A stretch of 64,000 nt of DNA. It comes from Seminavis robusta (taxonomy: Eukaryota > Bacillariophyta > Bacillariophyceae > Naviculales > Naviculaceae). Where the stretch lies: NCBI GenBank assembly GCA_903772945.1, contig CAICTM010000113.1, forward strand, positions 1 through 64,000, written 5' to 3'. The notes beneath the pieces were generated by a model. That model made no database searches. It was not told where the DNA came from and was given only the letters and a program-made list of their open reading frames with translations. Positions within the stretch are counted from its first letter, which is position 1, and every line of letters starts with the position of its first letter. Below are positions 1 to 10,530 of this stretch, piece by piece. The translations under genes were made by a program, and so were the position numbers.

Positions 1-1722
1 GTGGAGCAATTCTTTGGTCAACTAAGCAATTGTTGGTTGAGCTGGAATTTCGGCAGAGTTTCCTTTACAGAGTAGAAGGATTGAAAATAATGAGCTGAAA
101 GTGAGGATAACTGAGGAAAACGGAGGCGATCGGAGCTACGGAGTGTTTGCCAGCGTTGGATCTTGCACGATTTCTGCGTTGTCTGCCTCTTTACGGCACG
201 GGATTCGATTCACTGAGTATACCCTACCGTTCGACGGTGTTGGGACTGAGTATACTGCAACAGCAACGTACTTGCTGCTGGAACGATTGGATCGCATTGG
301 AACCCGTACTGTATGTGTTTCGGTACTTAGGGCGAAATTGGAATCCTCTCAGTTCTTTATGTATTCAGGCGCCAGCCATATGTCTTCTCTGTTGCAGTTT
401 ATTTAATAATGAGAGTCTTATTGAGAGGATCTTTGTTTCAATGACTGCCGATACTGTAGAGTTTCTACCTAGCATACTGTGCTGGATCCTGAGGGTATGT
501 AAGATCCACTAAGTAGTAGTGTGAAGCACATACTGACCCTGTGCAACTACTGTTGCAGAAATGTAGTACCGTAGTGGTACTAGTAGTAGCAGTGGTGAGT
601 GGTGGTACCACTTCCGGTATCTCTCGACCACTGAGCTCTTGTATGTTTCACTCACAGGCTCACAGTACATTCCAAACCTGAAAGTAAGAAACTCCAAATA
701 GGAAAGCGAGTACTCAGATTTTAGAAAAAGATAAGAATTTCTTGATACTGAAATATTACAGACTTGTAAGAAAACCTCCCAGTATTGAGACCTCAAATCA
801 TAAGAAATACCACTAGTCTGATACCATGAAAATGCTTCAAACTTGTGGCTAAATCTGCAAAATTTTCTTGCCTGACGGCAGAGGCTGTGGCCACCATCCC
901 TATTTGATCCAAACCATTCCAAGTCCTGAGCATATTGGACCCCAAGGGGCAGGTGCACTGGGTGTATCAAAATGATAACCTGTTCGATCTAGAAGCTTAG
1001 TAAGAAAGTCTTCTATACTGAAATTGGCTTGTTTTGTTAGAAAGAAAACGAGTAGCAAAAGAGAGCATTTGGGTAAGAAAGCTCCAGTACTGGCTCCCAG
1101 TTAGAGCTTTCATATTATTGAGTTTGGAGTGTAGCAGGGGCTTTCTTCATTCTTGGAAGCGCATTCTCTGGGGTTCAAATCACTTATTTCTTTACGATTG
1201 AGAGATATATGCGTGTTACTCCTTGACTACTCAGTAGGACCTTATTAAATCCTGTCGCATCATCCAGTATATTAGTAGTTAATGCCTATTCTCGCCCAAA
1301 ATTGGCTTAAATCTTTGTCGAAGATCCATGTGACACTCCCCAAAATTGTTCGGTCGTACTTTTTTCCGCATTCTCACTTTGCTGTTGTCTGTGTGCTTCT
1401 CAAGATCCGATCTGGTCCATCGCCTTGAATCAGGGTCATCAGTTAGTTACGAGTTCCCACTACTATCAATCAGTCCAGAGAAGACAATAGAAAGGGAGGT
1501 CATCCACAACTGAAATCTCCGCAGAGGCCACGGCTCAGTCTCGTCCCTCTACTGGTACCACTAGCTAGTACAGTTGTAGCTAGCAAAGGTCAAGGTCTAC
1601 AACCAAACAAACAAGTCCGTGGGGATCCATTCCAAACGTCATAAGAGGGAGCTGCTCTGCTGCGAGCAATGGACCTAGTGAGCTGATTGATTGATTGATT
1701 CATTGTATTTTTCCAAGCCAGC
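1..1722. other. Left-edge intergenic DNA
   Basis: No convincing host gene is visible. The open frames here are short, overlap on both strands and show no family motif. The stretch contains a short AGT/AGC-rich run near 580-600 and a possible retroelement scrap at about 900-1031, listed separately. The 100 bases before 1723 contain a TGATTGATTGATTG run but no clear TATA box. Confidence 0.5.
900..1031 (-). mobile_element. Possible fossil of a Ty1/copia pol C-terminus
   Basis: Read on the minus strand, this piece encodes a short peptide with the pattern E-D-F-L-T-K-L-L followed by an S-A-P-A-P-W-G segment. This resembles the tail after the RNase H domain of algal Copia polyproteins, where a D-F-L-T-K motif is typical. 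Nothing else of the element can be recognised around it, so it would be a heavily decayed old copy. The call rests on one short motif and is weak. Confidence 0.3.
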
Positions 1723-4700
1723 ATGCCCCGAGCGATCATCAATGGTGGTCCAGCCTCTTCGACTACTTCACTGAAAAGCGCCATGAAGTCGTCGTCGTCG
1801 GCGGAAGAGTCCGTGACGGCGGTCCAACTGCGCGGCAAAGTCAAGGGCCTGGAAGCCAACGTGTCGGCACTCGAAGAGCAGTTGGTTCAAAAGGAAGAAC
1901 GAATCAAGCAATTGGAAGCTGGACTGCAGGAGAACTTGGCAATGTTGGCCGATTTGGAGCATATGGATCAAACACGAAGTATCAAGAGTCGCGATGCCAA
2001 GAAGGAACGAAAGAAAGAAAAAAAGAAGGAAGAATTGGTCGTGATGCAGAGTAAACTCAAGGAAGAAACACTGGAAAAGGAACAGCTCGCCATGCAATTG
2101 GAATTGGCTCAAAAACGAACCGAAGATTTAGAGCAGCACGTCCAGTTGCAGTTGCAATTCTTGCAGGCAGTGGGACCCAAAGATGGTCAACAAGCACAAG
2201 CTTTAGGAGAACAGAAAGATGCAGCACCAATTCCAGGAAATCTAGGTGGTTTTGTACGAGAAATGGAAATCGTGTCCAACTTGTTGCAGGAAAAAATCGC
2301 GGCTGTCAAAGGAGGAAAGGAAACTCGAAATGGAGATAGTGGTAGAGTAGCCGCCGTGGCCGTCACGGCTGGGACGGCAGCCGCTGTGGCTACAAATAAT
2401 AAGGCGGCTTCACATCCCAAACAAGAACCGGAACCAACCATGCAAAATTCAGCATCGGTGGCTGCCGTGGAAAAGCCCTCAGATGATGGTGGCGGCATGT
2501 CGACGGGAGCAGCCGTGGCGGTGGGGGCTGCAGCAGGAGCCACTGGGGCTGTCGCGGCGACTGGAATTGCCAGGTTCTTTGGTGGCTTTGGGAAAGGAGC
2601 AAAGCAGGAAGAAACACCAAAGACAGACTCAGAGCAAGAAGAACCCAACAAGGAAGAGCCACAACAGCAAGAATCCGCCTCCATGTCGGCTGATCCAAGC
2701 ACATCGGGTCCTTCGACCGGTGTGATTGTAGGAGCGGCAGCTGCCACAGGTGCTGCCGTTGTAGCCGGTGGTGCAATGATCGCTACGGCAGTCAAAAAGC
2801 CAAAAAAGAAGAAGAAGAAACCAGAATTTGTGCCAGAAGGAGCACCTCCTTTGTCCGAAGACAGGGTCTACATCAATGCCATCATTCCAAAAACCAAGGG
2901 GTCCAAGTTGGGCATGAAACTCACCGAAGCAGCCGATTCGGGACGGGATCTTCTCATTATTGCCAACATTTTGCCTGGCGGTCTGGCAGACGAGTCCAAA
3001 TTGAAACAGGGCATGATTCTCTACACTGTCAATGGAAAACTCACAGAGGGCAAGTCCGCCATGGAAGTAGCCAGGATGTTGGCTGGAGCCGAAGGAACCG
3101 TAACGGTGGTGGCCATTGCGGACAAGAATGAGATCGAAGAAGAAAGCGAAACAGAAGACGATGACGATGACGAAGAACTTTCAGGATTGGCAGCGTATGG
3201 CTTCGGTGCCGGGCGCAGAGTATCGGGCGGGTCTCGAACGTCCTCCATGAGCCGTGACGCATCAAACAGCTCTCTCAGGAGTATCCGAGAAGAAGACGAA
3301 ACTGATGAAGAGGATGACGATAAGAGCGAAGAGCTTATGTCCAAATCGGACATGGAAGCCATGGCAGCCACGTCCGCGGCTTTGGCACCGGCGGCTGGAG
3401 CAGATCCGCGGTCATCCACAGCGTCCACAGACTCTCGTCGAGCCACAGTGGCAGCAGGTACCGTGGCAAACCCCCTGGGTGGCGGTGGGAGACGCCCGAG
3501 CTATTTTTCGGGAATGGCCAAGTTACGACGAGGAGTCAAAAAAATCAAGGTGATCAATACGCTCACCAAGAATAAGGTCAACAAATGGGCTTCGGCTCTG
3601 CGTCGTTTGGATCCACGATATCAGATCCTCTCCTACTTTGATGAAGTTGCGAAGAAGGGTGCACAGAGTTTTGAATACTGCAACGTTCACACCAGCCCCG
3701 ATGGAATTTGCACACAAGGATGTCTCACGGCAAGTGCTGGAATGGTGGGTGGCACTGGACCTGATGGACAAATACGTCGATCATCCTACTTTGCCAACGA
3801 CGAAGAAGCCAAAACGGCCAGTTCTCTCTTCAACAAAGCCGGTATCTTCACTGTATGGCGTCCTACTAGTCTTGATTCCATTCGGAAAATGATGGTCGGG
3901 GACGGTGTCGGTAAAGGTCTGGATATTAAGGGCAAATCAGCCAAGAAGGGACATTTCTCTGGCTTTGTGCCATTCCTGCAGTTGCACCAAGAAAGGCACA
4001 AAACAATGACTCGGACCGTTCCCAAGGACGCTCGCATGAGAATCTTTTATAAGACAGAAGAGGCCCGCAGGGAGGCCCACTTCAAAATGCTGCAAGTTTC
4101 GGTGGAAATGCTAGCGGGATTCACGCAAGCACAAAAAGTCATTATAAAAATCAAGACCATCGAGGCAGAAGAAGAGAAGGCGGAAATGGAGCGAAAAAAT
4201 TCCACGGATTTCGACGTGGATGATTTTACAGAATCCAAGACTGATATGGCAGCGAGGGAGAAAGTGCTGGAGGAACGCGACAGACAGTTGCAAGCGGCGC
4301 TTGAAAAATACATGTGGGAGATGGACGACCCGATAATCTATCTCGTCGATGAATTCGCACCCAAAGCCTTCGGGCTCGATATTCCACAACGTATTGTGTT
4401 TGAAGCTTACGTCATTCGTGGCGACTGTTCACGACCACCTGGCAGCATTCATGAGACAGGACGTGGATCGGAACCTGCGTTCCAGGACATGAATATGGAC
4501 ACTCTGCGAACTGTGAAACCCGGAGCGCCACGGCCCGTGTGCGTCCTGCAATCCGAAGATTTGGAGCACACAATGGACCCCCGCTACCTGTTGATGGCAT
4601 ACCAAGAAAACGGAGTCGTCAAGCCCGTCGTGTCTGACTTTGATTGCTTTCTGGTTGGTTCGAGAAGAGTTGATTTCGACAAACCACTCCCAGCAGACCA

Positions 4701-5460
4701 GGTTGAGCTGATGAAATGGTGCATCTCCGTGATTGAAAGGATATTGGATCTCGAGCCTTCGTCGGAAACCTGGACGATGCGCTGGCTGGAAGAGCTGAAA
4801 AGGGAATATGAGAGTGGATTCCACGTGTCCTTCCCGAAATATGGATTTGCCGATCCTACGAGCTACTCCATGATGGCACATGCCGTCGATCGTCTGAAAA
4901 TGCATGGCAGTGTACGCCATGGAGCGGAGTGCTTCAACTACTACTTCCCCCAGGATCTTGATGACGAATTCCTGGTTGTGACTTCCATGCAACAAAACGG
5001 CCCTTGGGTTAAGTACTCGAAAGACGGTCTTTTGGAGTTTCTCTCTGATAAGATTGATCAGGGGTTCATGTTTCCGGTGAATCCCAAGTGGGCTCTCTGT
5101 GACGTAGGTTGGAAAAAACTCTACGACAAGCAGATGCAAAGCGATAACGCGTGGACGATTAAGGCCATGAATGCATGGTACCCGAAAAATTCAGGAGTCC
5201 GCGATATGATTTCAAGGATCAGTGCGAAGCATCCGAAAGCCTTCCAGGTGATTGTTCAACAGTACAAAATGGAAAACAAAGTCTACAGTCCGTTGCGACA
5301 AGCGAGCGAAGATGGCGAGGAAGTTACCGGAGATCAAGCCATGGATATGGCATTGCTGGAGATTGAGCACGATCGCATGCTGAAAAAGGCAATCAAGGCC
5401 GTCAAAGCAATTATTTTTGCAAATCGCATGAAGAAGATGAAATTCAATTTAGGAATCTAG
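1723..5460 (+). CDS. Coiled-coil/PDZ protein with class II adenylyl cyclase-like core
   Basis: Single-exon gene of 1245 codons. Residues about 35-145 form a Lys/Glu/Gln-rich coiled coil. Two Ala/Gly-rich hydrophobic stretches (about 262-286 and 333-357) could be membrane segments. A PDZ-like domain covers about 380-465, followed by acidic and Ser-rich linkers. The C-terminal half has three blocks that match, from memory, the catalytic core of edema factor/CyaA/ExoY: W-R-P at 712-714 with K731-G-L-D-I-K-G-K738; S-D-F-D at 971-974; R-H-G-A-E-C-F-N at 1065-1072, then F-P at 1075-1076. These correspond to R329, K346, K353, D491, D493, H577 and N583 of edema factor; H351 is replaced by K736 and E588 by Q1077. 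If the fold holds, it would make a cyclic nucleotide from an NTP, but activity is not shown. The last 30 residues form a basic amphipathic helix. The first ATG is used; the frame is intact throughout. Confidence 0.8.
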   Translation: MPRAIINGGPASSTTSLKSAMKSSSSAEESVTAVQLRGKVKGLEANVSALEEQLVQKEERIKQLEAGLQENLAMLADLEHMDQTRSIKSRDAKKERKKEKKKEELVVMQSKLKEETLEKEQLAMQLELAQKRTEDLEQHVQLQLQFLQAVGPKDGQQAQALGEQKDAAPIPGNLGGFVREMEIVSNLLQEKIAAVKGGKETRNGDSGRVAAVAVTAGTAAAVATNNKAASHPKQEPEPTMQNSASVAAVEKPSDDGGGMSTGAAVAVGAAAGATGAVAATGIARFFGGFGKGAKQEETPKTDSEQEEPNKEEPQQQESASMSADPSTSGPSTGVIVGAAAATGAAVVAGGAMIATAVKKPKKKKKKPEFVPEGAPPLSEDRVYINAIIPKTKGSKLGMKLTEAADSGRDLLIIANILPGGLADESKLKQGMILYTVNGKLTEGKSAMEVARMLAGAEGTVTVVAIADKNEIEEESETEDDDDDEELSGLAAYGFGAGRRVSGGSRTSSMSRDASNSSLRSIREEDETDEEDDDKSEELMSKSDMEAMAATSAALAPAAGADPRSSTASTDSRRATVAAGTVANPLGGGGRRPSYFSGMAKLRRGVKKIKVINTLTKNKVNKWASALRRLDPRYQILSYFDEVAKKGAQSFEYCNVHTSPDGICTQGCLTASAGMVGGTGPDGQIRRSSYFANDEEAKTASSLFNKAGIFTVWRPTSLDSIRKMMVGDGVGKGLDIKGKSAKKGHFSGFVPFLQLHQERHKTMTRTVPKDARMRIFYKTEEARREAHFKMLQVSVEMLAGFTQAQKVIIKIKTIEAEEEKAEMERKNSTDFDVDDFTESKTDMAAREKVLEERDRQLQAALEKYMWEMDDPIIYLVDEFAPKAFGLDIPQRIVFEAYVIRGDCSRPPGSIHETGRGSEPAFQDMNMDTLRTVKPGAPRPVCVLQSEDLEHTMDPRYLLMAYQENGVVKPVVSDFDCFLVGSRRVDFDKPLPADQVELMKWCISVIERILDLEPSSETWTMRWLEELKREYESGFHVSFPKYGFADPTSYSMMAHAVDRLKMHGSVRHGAECFNYYFPQDLDDEFLVVTSMQQNGPWVKYSKDGLLEFLSDKIDQGFMFPVNPKWALCDVGWKKLYDKQMQSDNAWTIKAMNAWYPKNSGVRDMISRISAKHPKAFQVIVQQYKMENKVYSPLRQASEDGEEVTGDQAMDMALLEIEHDRMLKKAIKAVKAIIFANRMKKMKFNLGI

Positions 5461-8035
5461 CAGAAGCTGAAAGCTGAAGAGGGGGCGAAACGACATCGGG
5501 CCTTCGGCGGAAGGGACGTGTCGGGATGTGCAAATTGAGCTGGACGGAGTGCCTGAAGTGGATGTATTGCTCCCGCAAACCAATCTAGTGAGGCAGAGTC
5601 AGTGTTTGTTGTTATGTCATTAGAAAGCTACGGGCTCTATCTACTAGTAGTTCGAAGCCAACGTTCGTAGCTGCTTGTTACTTAGAAATTCGATCATCCT
5701 GTATGTGTACACTGCAAGTTGTCCTTCTCTCATCTTTACCTATGCAGATCAAAAGTTGCGGTTGTGGTGTCCATCCATACGTCGCAGCACCCCGGCTGCA
5801 AAACTAACTCTACATACCGGTAGGCTGTGGAGTACATGTACCACACTTGAATGAGTGACAGTCGAATCATTCAATCGAATCATTCGGCCGCCATGTCAAC
5901 TATCAACCTCTCCCCCCTTGTTCTTTAGCAGCACAAGCAATGGTCTCAAGTCTCACATTCTAGCTAGTAGCTAGCTACATAGATGCACTCCTGCACCCTT
6001 AACTAGTGGTCCAAGGAACAACCTTGGGAGCACATGCCGTTGCTAGCAAAGAAACAGAAAGAGAATTTCCTACGGTAATAGAGCCCACCCCCTTCCAATC
6101 TAGGCAGCATCAGCATTATTCTGACTGGCACAGTGCCACTTTCAGTGCAAGGGTTTGGCTCATGACACCAGCAAACAAGGCATTCCAGTAGGAAAATCTA
6201 CTTGCTACTAGACAAAGCTGAAGGTGCTGGGAGGAAGATTCTAGCCAGACGACACAGCTGCTGGTACCAGTGCCCTGTTTGATGTGGATTCGAATCGAAT
6301 CTTGTGGCCAGGAACCTGAAAAGGACACCCTCAATCTTGAATCCAACAAGCCAAGCGGCCAGGCCAGGCCACCCCAGCCATGCATCCGCATCCAATTATT
6401 GCCTTCTCCATACCCAAACCAAGATCCATCCCTGGAGCAAAGTTGTCAGGCAGGCATAGCAAGAACGGTTCAAACAGATGTAGGCACCTGATGACTAGCT
6501 AGCTAGCTAGACTAGCTAGCTAGTAGCCAGATGTCACCGACACAGTCTGGCTATTAGCTAGTAGCCAAGTGCATGTACATTAATTTTTGCTAATTCTATA
6601 CTTAGTGGCTGATTCGATTCGATTTGATTCCATCCATTCATTGCTGAAAGATTCGATTCGACCTGCCCACGGTACCGGTGCCGAGAATTACTTAAACGTG
6701 AGTGCTCCAGTATTGCGGTAAAGAGTAAACAGATTTGAAGATTCATCTTCGTGATCAAAGCAGTTCTGCGGTGAAGGGGTCAAGGGAGATAGCTGGCAGT
6801 CATTGTACACAGTCATCAATCAAGAAAGAATCCACTTGTGACGATCCAATTGTTAAACATTTAGTAGCAGTCATAATTCGAAAGGACTCCTTGGCCATTG
6901 AGGAATAGAGGCATTGTACTCCAATTAAGTCTTATATTCGGTAGCCAAAAGTGCACCGCACACTGGTCAAACCCATCATGCTGATTGCTGATTCTTCATG
7001 TCCAACTTCCACAGGGCAAAAGCGGAAGCCCAGCGATAGGGCAGTACCGCAACGGCATCAACAGCTGCAACAAGCAACTGGCTGGACTCGGGGTTCTCTT
7101 GCTTTGCTAGCTAGCTACTGAAGCCAGCGATGGATAAAGTTGCTGGTCTTGATCAGCTCTTTATGATTGTAGTAGAGGTTTTTTTCTTTCTTTAAGAGAC
7201 GGTGTGCGCACCGAGTAGAGGCTGGGGGCTCATAAAACGTGTATCACCAATCCCACGAACCGAAGGTGATCCAAAGCAATAAAGTGACCCCTGAAGCAAC
7301 AATCGAAGAACTAATAGTGTCTGCAAGCCAAAACAAGCTCAAAGGGTCACTTTATCTCTTTGGTTGACCTCCGAATCGCCACTGCTCGCATCGAAGTCAA
7401 GATAAGCGCCACTGATGACGAGTTGATGTCGTTCGACGCCGGTATGGTAGTAGAGGGAAGCCACAACCAGAGCGAGTTTGGACGCTGGAGCTGCAACCAC
7501 ATACTAGTAGTGTTCAGTGAGCAACGCCGCAGCTGTGGCGCTCAATCTCCTTCCTGTTGTTGACCTCGCGGAGGGTGCGGCGGAGCGAAATCCTGCTACT
7601 ACAACAACCATTCCTCGATGACTACGCCACCTTAGAAGCTTGCGCTTGTTGCTACATCGGTAGTGGTAATATAGACTAATTGTAGAGACCTTACCTGTAT
7701 TTTAGAAGCGTCGTTTCGTTCGGTATCGGCCTCCAAAGCATCGTCATGGTGGAAGATCGATCGATCGATCGATCGGTTGTTGTTGTTGCCGCTGCAGCCA
7801 ACTTCGCGCCAATTCGAAAAGTGAAAAGACGCCAGCACGAGCCAAAAACGCGCGACCGCCTCCAGTTCTTCCGCGAACCGTCTCTTAATAGTAGTTTTTC
7901 TATAGGTTTCTATGGATTCTGTTGTAGTCCTGTCTAGCTGCTGTTTGGTGTCTGTCTAGCTGGTATCTTGCCCTGTTCTTTTGTTTGTTGACGGCGCCAT
8001 CTCTTTGAAGCCCCACACACTCGTTATCATCATCC
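5461..8035. other. Intergenic, repeat-rich, no gene seen
   Basis: About 2.6 kb without a supportable gene. It holds many short palindromic runs: CTAG repeats near 6495-6525 and 7110-7120, ATTCGATTCG-type runs near 5868-5885, 6290-6300 and 6610-6665, and a GATC run at 7757-7776. Open frames are all below 95 codons, mostly without ATG starts, and overlap on both strands. Confidence 0.5.
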
Positions 8036-8545
8036 CTACAGATCCATCTCAAAGATGTCGTCATCTTCTGTTTCTTCTAAACAGTCTTGTTGCTCTTGCA
8101 GTTGTTGCCCCATACTGGTTCTTCGAGGCTGCAGCGTAAACCCTCTGGAAGAGTCTTCCAAGTTGTCGGGCAGCAAGAACGACGGTTGCGTTTGTTGTTG
8201 CAGATCCTGACGTGCCGATTGAATGCGATGCAGCATGCGCTGGGTAGCCTCTTCGTAGTGGCCGCCGAGATCCGGGATTGGTGAAAAGGCGCTGGTGGGG
8301 AGGTTGCTCATGACACAGACGGGTGAGTCCAACGAGGTGCTGGGAAAGTCATCATCGTGTTCATCCAAATAGTCTTGTTCTTGTTGCTGTTGCTGCTTGG
8401 AGAATGAAGGAGCGGCGCTGTGATTCACCAAGACCGATAACAGCGACATGTTCGAAGGAGAGCTACTGGCGTGCTTGGCAAACGAAGACTCCATGAACAG
8501 AGCGCTGTTCATCGTGGTGCTGCTGGAAAACATGCTGGGTTCCAT
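8036..8545 (-). CDS. Small Gln/Ser-rich hypothetical protein
   Basis: Intact 169-codon frame starting with ATG. It has no domain I recognise. The N-terminal half is Ser/Met-rich with a polyglutamine run followed by an acidic patch (D-E-H-D-D-D). The middle has a short helical-looking segment with the pattern A-T-Q-R-M-L-H-R-I-Q-S-A-R-Q. The C-terminus is Gln-rich and then strongly acidic, ending D-D-D-I-F-E-M-D-L. This composition suits an intrinsically disordered nuclear or regulatory protein, but that is a guess. It stands alone with more than 1 kb of gene-free DNA on the 5' side. It is supported by ATG use, length and skewed composition; a non-coding frame is possible. Confidence 0.5.
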   Translation of the reverse strand: MEPSMFSSSTTMNSALFMESSFAKHASSSPSNMSLLSVLVNHSAAPSFSKQQQQQEQDYLDEHDDDFPSTSLDSPVCVMSNLPTSAFSPIPDLGGHYEEATQRMLHRIQSARQDLQQQTQPSFLLPDNLEDSSRGFTLQPRRTSMGQQLQEQQDCLEETEDDDIFEMDL

Positions 8546-9834
8546 CGTTGTCTATTGCTTTGGTTGGTTGGTTTGTGGTTGTGAAAGCAGCTAGCTAGAT
8601 GGTGCGAAAGGAAGGGTAAATAGTATTTGTGAGCCTCTACATGTAATCCACTCTTTTTTGGGGCTGTTGGCTTTTTGATGAATGGCTTTCAAGTAAGTAA
8701 TAAGTGGGGTTCGCTGATTGATGATTCATCAATTCTTGTTTCTGCAAAACTCAAAAAGACCTCAGGTGTGATTCGCGCAAAAACGGGAAGCTGCAATCTT
8801 GTTCGGGTTTCGTGCTTACCAGTGTTAGTTCCGTAAATTGAGCGGCTGTGGTCGCTCCATTCGGTCGTGGTAAGGTGCGCGCCATGTTCGAGGAGATTCG
8901 ATTCATTCATTCCACTCCGACCCATCGAACTTCGCATGGATTCGATTCATGCTTCTGATTGAGAATCGAATGATTCTGATTCGATTGAACGATCATGCAG
9001 GAATCTTTGGGGCTGCTTCTTTTGCTTTGACACTCTGCTGTTTTGCTTTGACACCATGGTGCCAGTAATAACTAGTTTCTACCCGTCTGCCTGGAAAGTA
9101 CAAGAGCACCTGCTGACGATTTCCGTCCCCGTTTCATCCAAATGTATGATACAGGTAGCTACAGCAGAGCACGGTAGATGACATGGGCACCTCATCAGCG
9201 GTAACGGTACATGTAACGACAATGTAATTAAAGTTTCATGACAGCCGGTGAGTGAAGAGACCATGTTCAAACGATACCACTGGGAGAGAGTTGGAGGCGA
9301 GGGTAGGCTATTAATACGGGAATAAATAATATTGTTCCGCCCAAAGGTGCTAGCGACTGTCACTCCATTGATTTTGTACCTGAATGTTTTGCGACTTTGA
9401 GCGACTTTACCGCGACTTTTGTCAGGCTCGTACGGTACATGTACGACGAACGATTCGATTCAGCAAAGAGTGCAGTAGCGCGACTTGTTTCACGACTTTT
9501 ACATTTTTTACGCGATTATACGACTTTCGTGATTCGCTTGGGGAAATTAGCGTGGGAGTCATCCGCGGGAGTCGAGTCGAGACGAAACCCCAGTCACGGA
9601 GGCGGAGCCAAATCTAAAACACATCGGTTCGAGGGGTACATTAAGCGCCAGCCCAGCCGAGTAGGTGCGGCCTAACATTAACATATTCGTGCTAGAGTAA
9701 TTTTATATTCTATTTTGTAGTAGTGGCAACTTCGATACAGCAAGATGCCGCCACTAGCCACAATGGCCTACTTGATTGATCCAGCCGTCGCCTTTTGAAC
9801 GCTACAACCGCAGAACAAACTCTGCTAGAAGGCT
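8546..9834. other. Intergenic with ATTCGATTC and CGACTTT motifs
   Basis: No gene is supportable. Positions 8885-8990 carry a cluster of ATTCGATTCAT-type motifs. Positions 9391-9530 carry a separate cluster of CGACTTT/GCGACTT motifs, listed as a repeat. Small open frames on both strands lack recognisable features. Confidence 0.5.
9391..9535. repeat. Cluster of CGACTTT motifs
   Basis: The motif CGACTTT or a close variant (GCGACTTT, CGACTTGT, CGACTTTTA) occurs at least seven times in 145 bases, irregularly spaced. The reverse complement, AAAGTCG, is the motif of a second cluster at 35715-35945, inside an insertion. The two clusters may belong to one family of small repeats. No clean terminal repeat or target duplication could be seen here. 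Confidence 0.5.
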
Positions 9835-10530
9835 TCAACCACGACGCTTGTGCCCTGTAATCTGCGAAAAGTCATTGTATTCTTCAGCCTCGGAGGAATC
9901 ATCAGAATCCCGCTGCACTGGTCGCTTCACGACACGCCTACGAGGGAGCGGTGCCACTCTGTCCTCCTCCTCCGAAGATGAAGATGAATTGCTGCTGCTG
10001 TTGGCCGCTCGGCTGGAAGGTGTGCGTCTCCGTTGGGGAGGAGGAGCCACATTGTTGGTCCTCTGGTGGGTCCTACTAGTGGTGTCTCTGTTGGTGTCTC
10101 TGTTGGTGGCTCTGTTGGTGGCTCTGTTGGTGGCTCTGTTATCGTTGCCAGGGGCATGACGAGAAGGGACTCTTGGCTGTTGTTGACGGTCGACACGGCG
10201 GATGCAAAAACGAGAGCCCCCACCAGTAAAGATGACATGAAGAGTATGATTTCCTTGTACTGTTTTGAATTTCATGTTTCCGTTGGACGAGGACTCCATT
10301 GTTGCATCAATTTCTTCCAGTGAGATCGGTACATGGTTGGGAATGAGCTTGTTGCCTTGAAGGCAGACGAACATGTCAACATCACTTCCGCGATCATTGC
10401 AACGCTGAATCCCATGTTTGATTCCTCGCACAATGGTTGTCAGGGTCTCATCGCTCACTGCTGTTGCATTGACTGTGCCATCTTTGGAGAAGAAGGCAAT
10501 CTTCATTTCATCGTTACAGAGCCCGGACAT
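9835..10530 (-). CDS. Hypothetical protein with TNR repeat and acidic-Ser tail
   Basis: 231 codons from the first ATG in the frame. The open frame extends about 16 codons further 5' without an ATG, and another frame continues upstream, so a 5' exon may be missed. I do not recognise the family. The first 120 residues look globular (D-V-D-M-F-V-C-L-Q-G segment, then H-T-L-H-V-I-F-T-G-G-G). After that comes a low-complexity region with five copies of [A/D]-T-N-R, coded by a 12-bp tandem repeat at 10081-10140, then Ser/Glu-rich and Arg-rich stretches typical of a nuclear protein. It lies back to back with the gene at 10867 and beside the transposase-like gene at 12203. It may be an accessory gene of the same element, which is inference. 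Confidence 0.5.
   Translation of the reverse strand: MSGLCNDEMKIAFFSKDGTVNATAVSDETLTTIVRGIKHGIQRCNDRGSDVDMFVCLQGNKLIPNHVPISLEEIDATMESSSNGNMKFKTVQGNHTLHVIFTGGGSRFCIRRVDRQQQPRVPSRHAPGNDNRATNRATNRATNRDTNRDTTSRTHQRTNNVAPPPQRRRTPSSRAANSSSNSSSSSEEEDRVAPLPRRRVVKRPVQRDSDDSSEAEEYNDFSQITGHKRRG
10081..10140. repeat. Tandem 12-bp coding repeat
   Basis: Five copies of a 12-bp unit (GTTGGTGNCTCT on the plus strand, two sequence versions) lie inside the minus-strand gene at 9835-10530 and encode repeated [A/D]-T-N-R. The repeat keeps the reading frame. Confidence 0.8.

Noticed and set aside
509-970. A 153-codon minus-strand frame
   Set aside because: No ATG-supported gene and no domain; it overlaps the possible Copia tail in another frame, so it is more likely a by-product.
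2187-2795. A 202-codon Ala/Pro-rich minus-strand frame
   Set aside because: Antisense shadow of the Ala-rich region of the PDZ/cyclase-like gene; begins and ends with its composition.
4429-5139. A 236-codon minus-strand frame
   Set aside because: Opposite the cyclase-like core, whose plus-strand motifs are specific; the minus reading has none.
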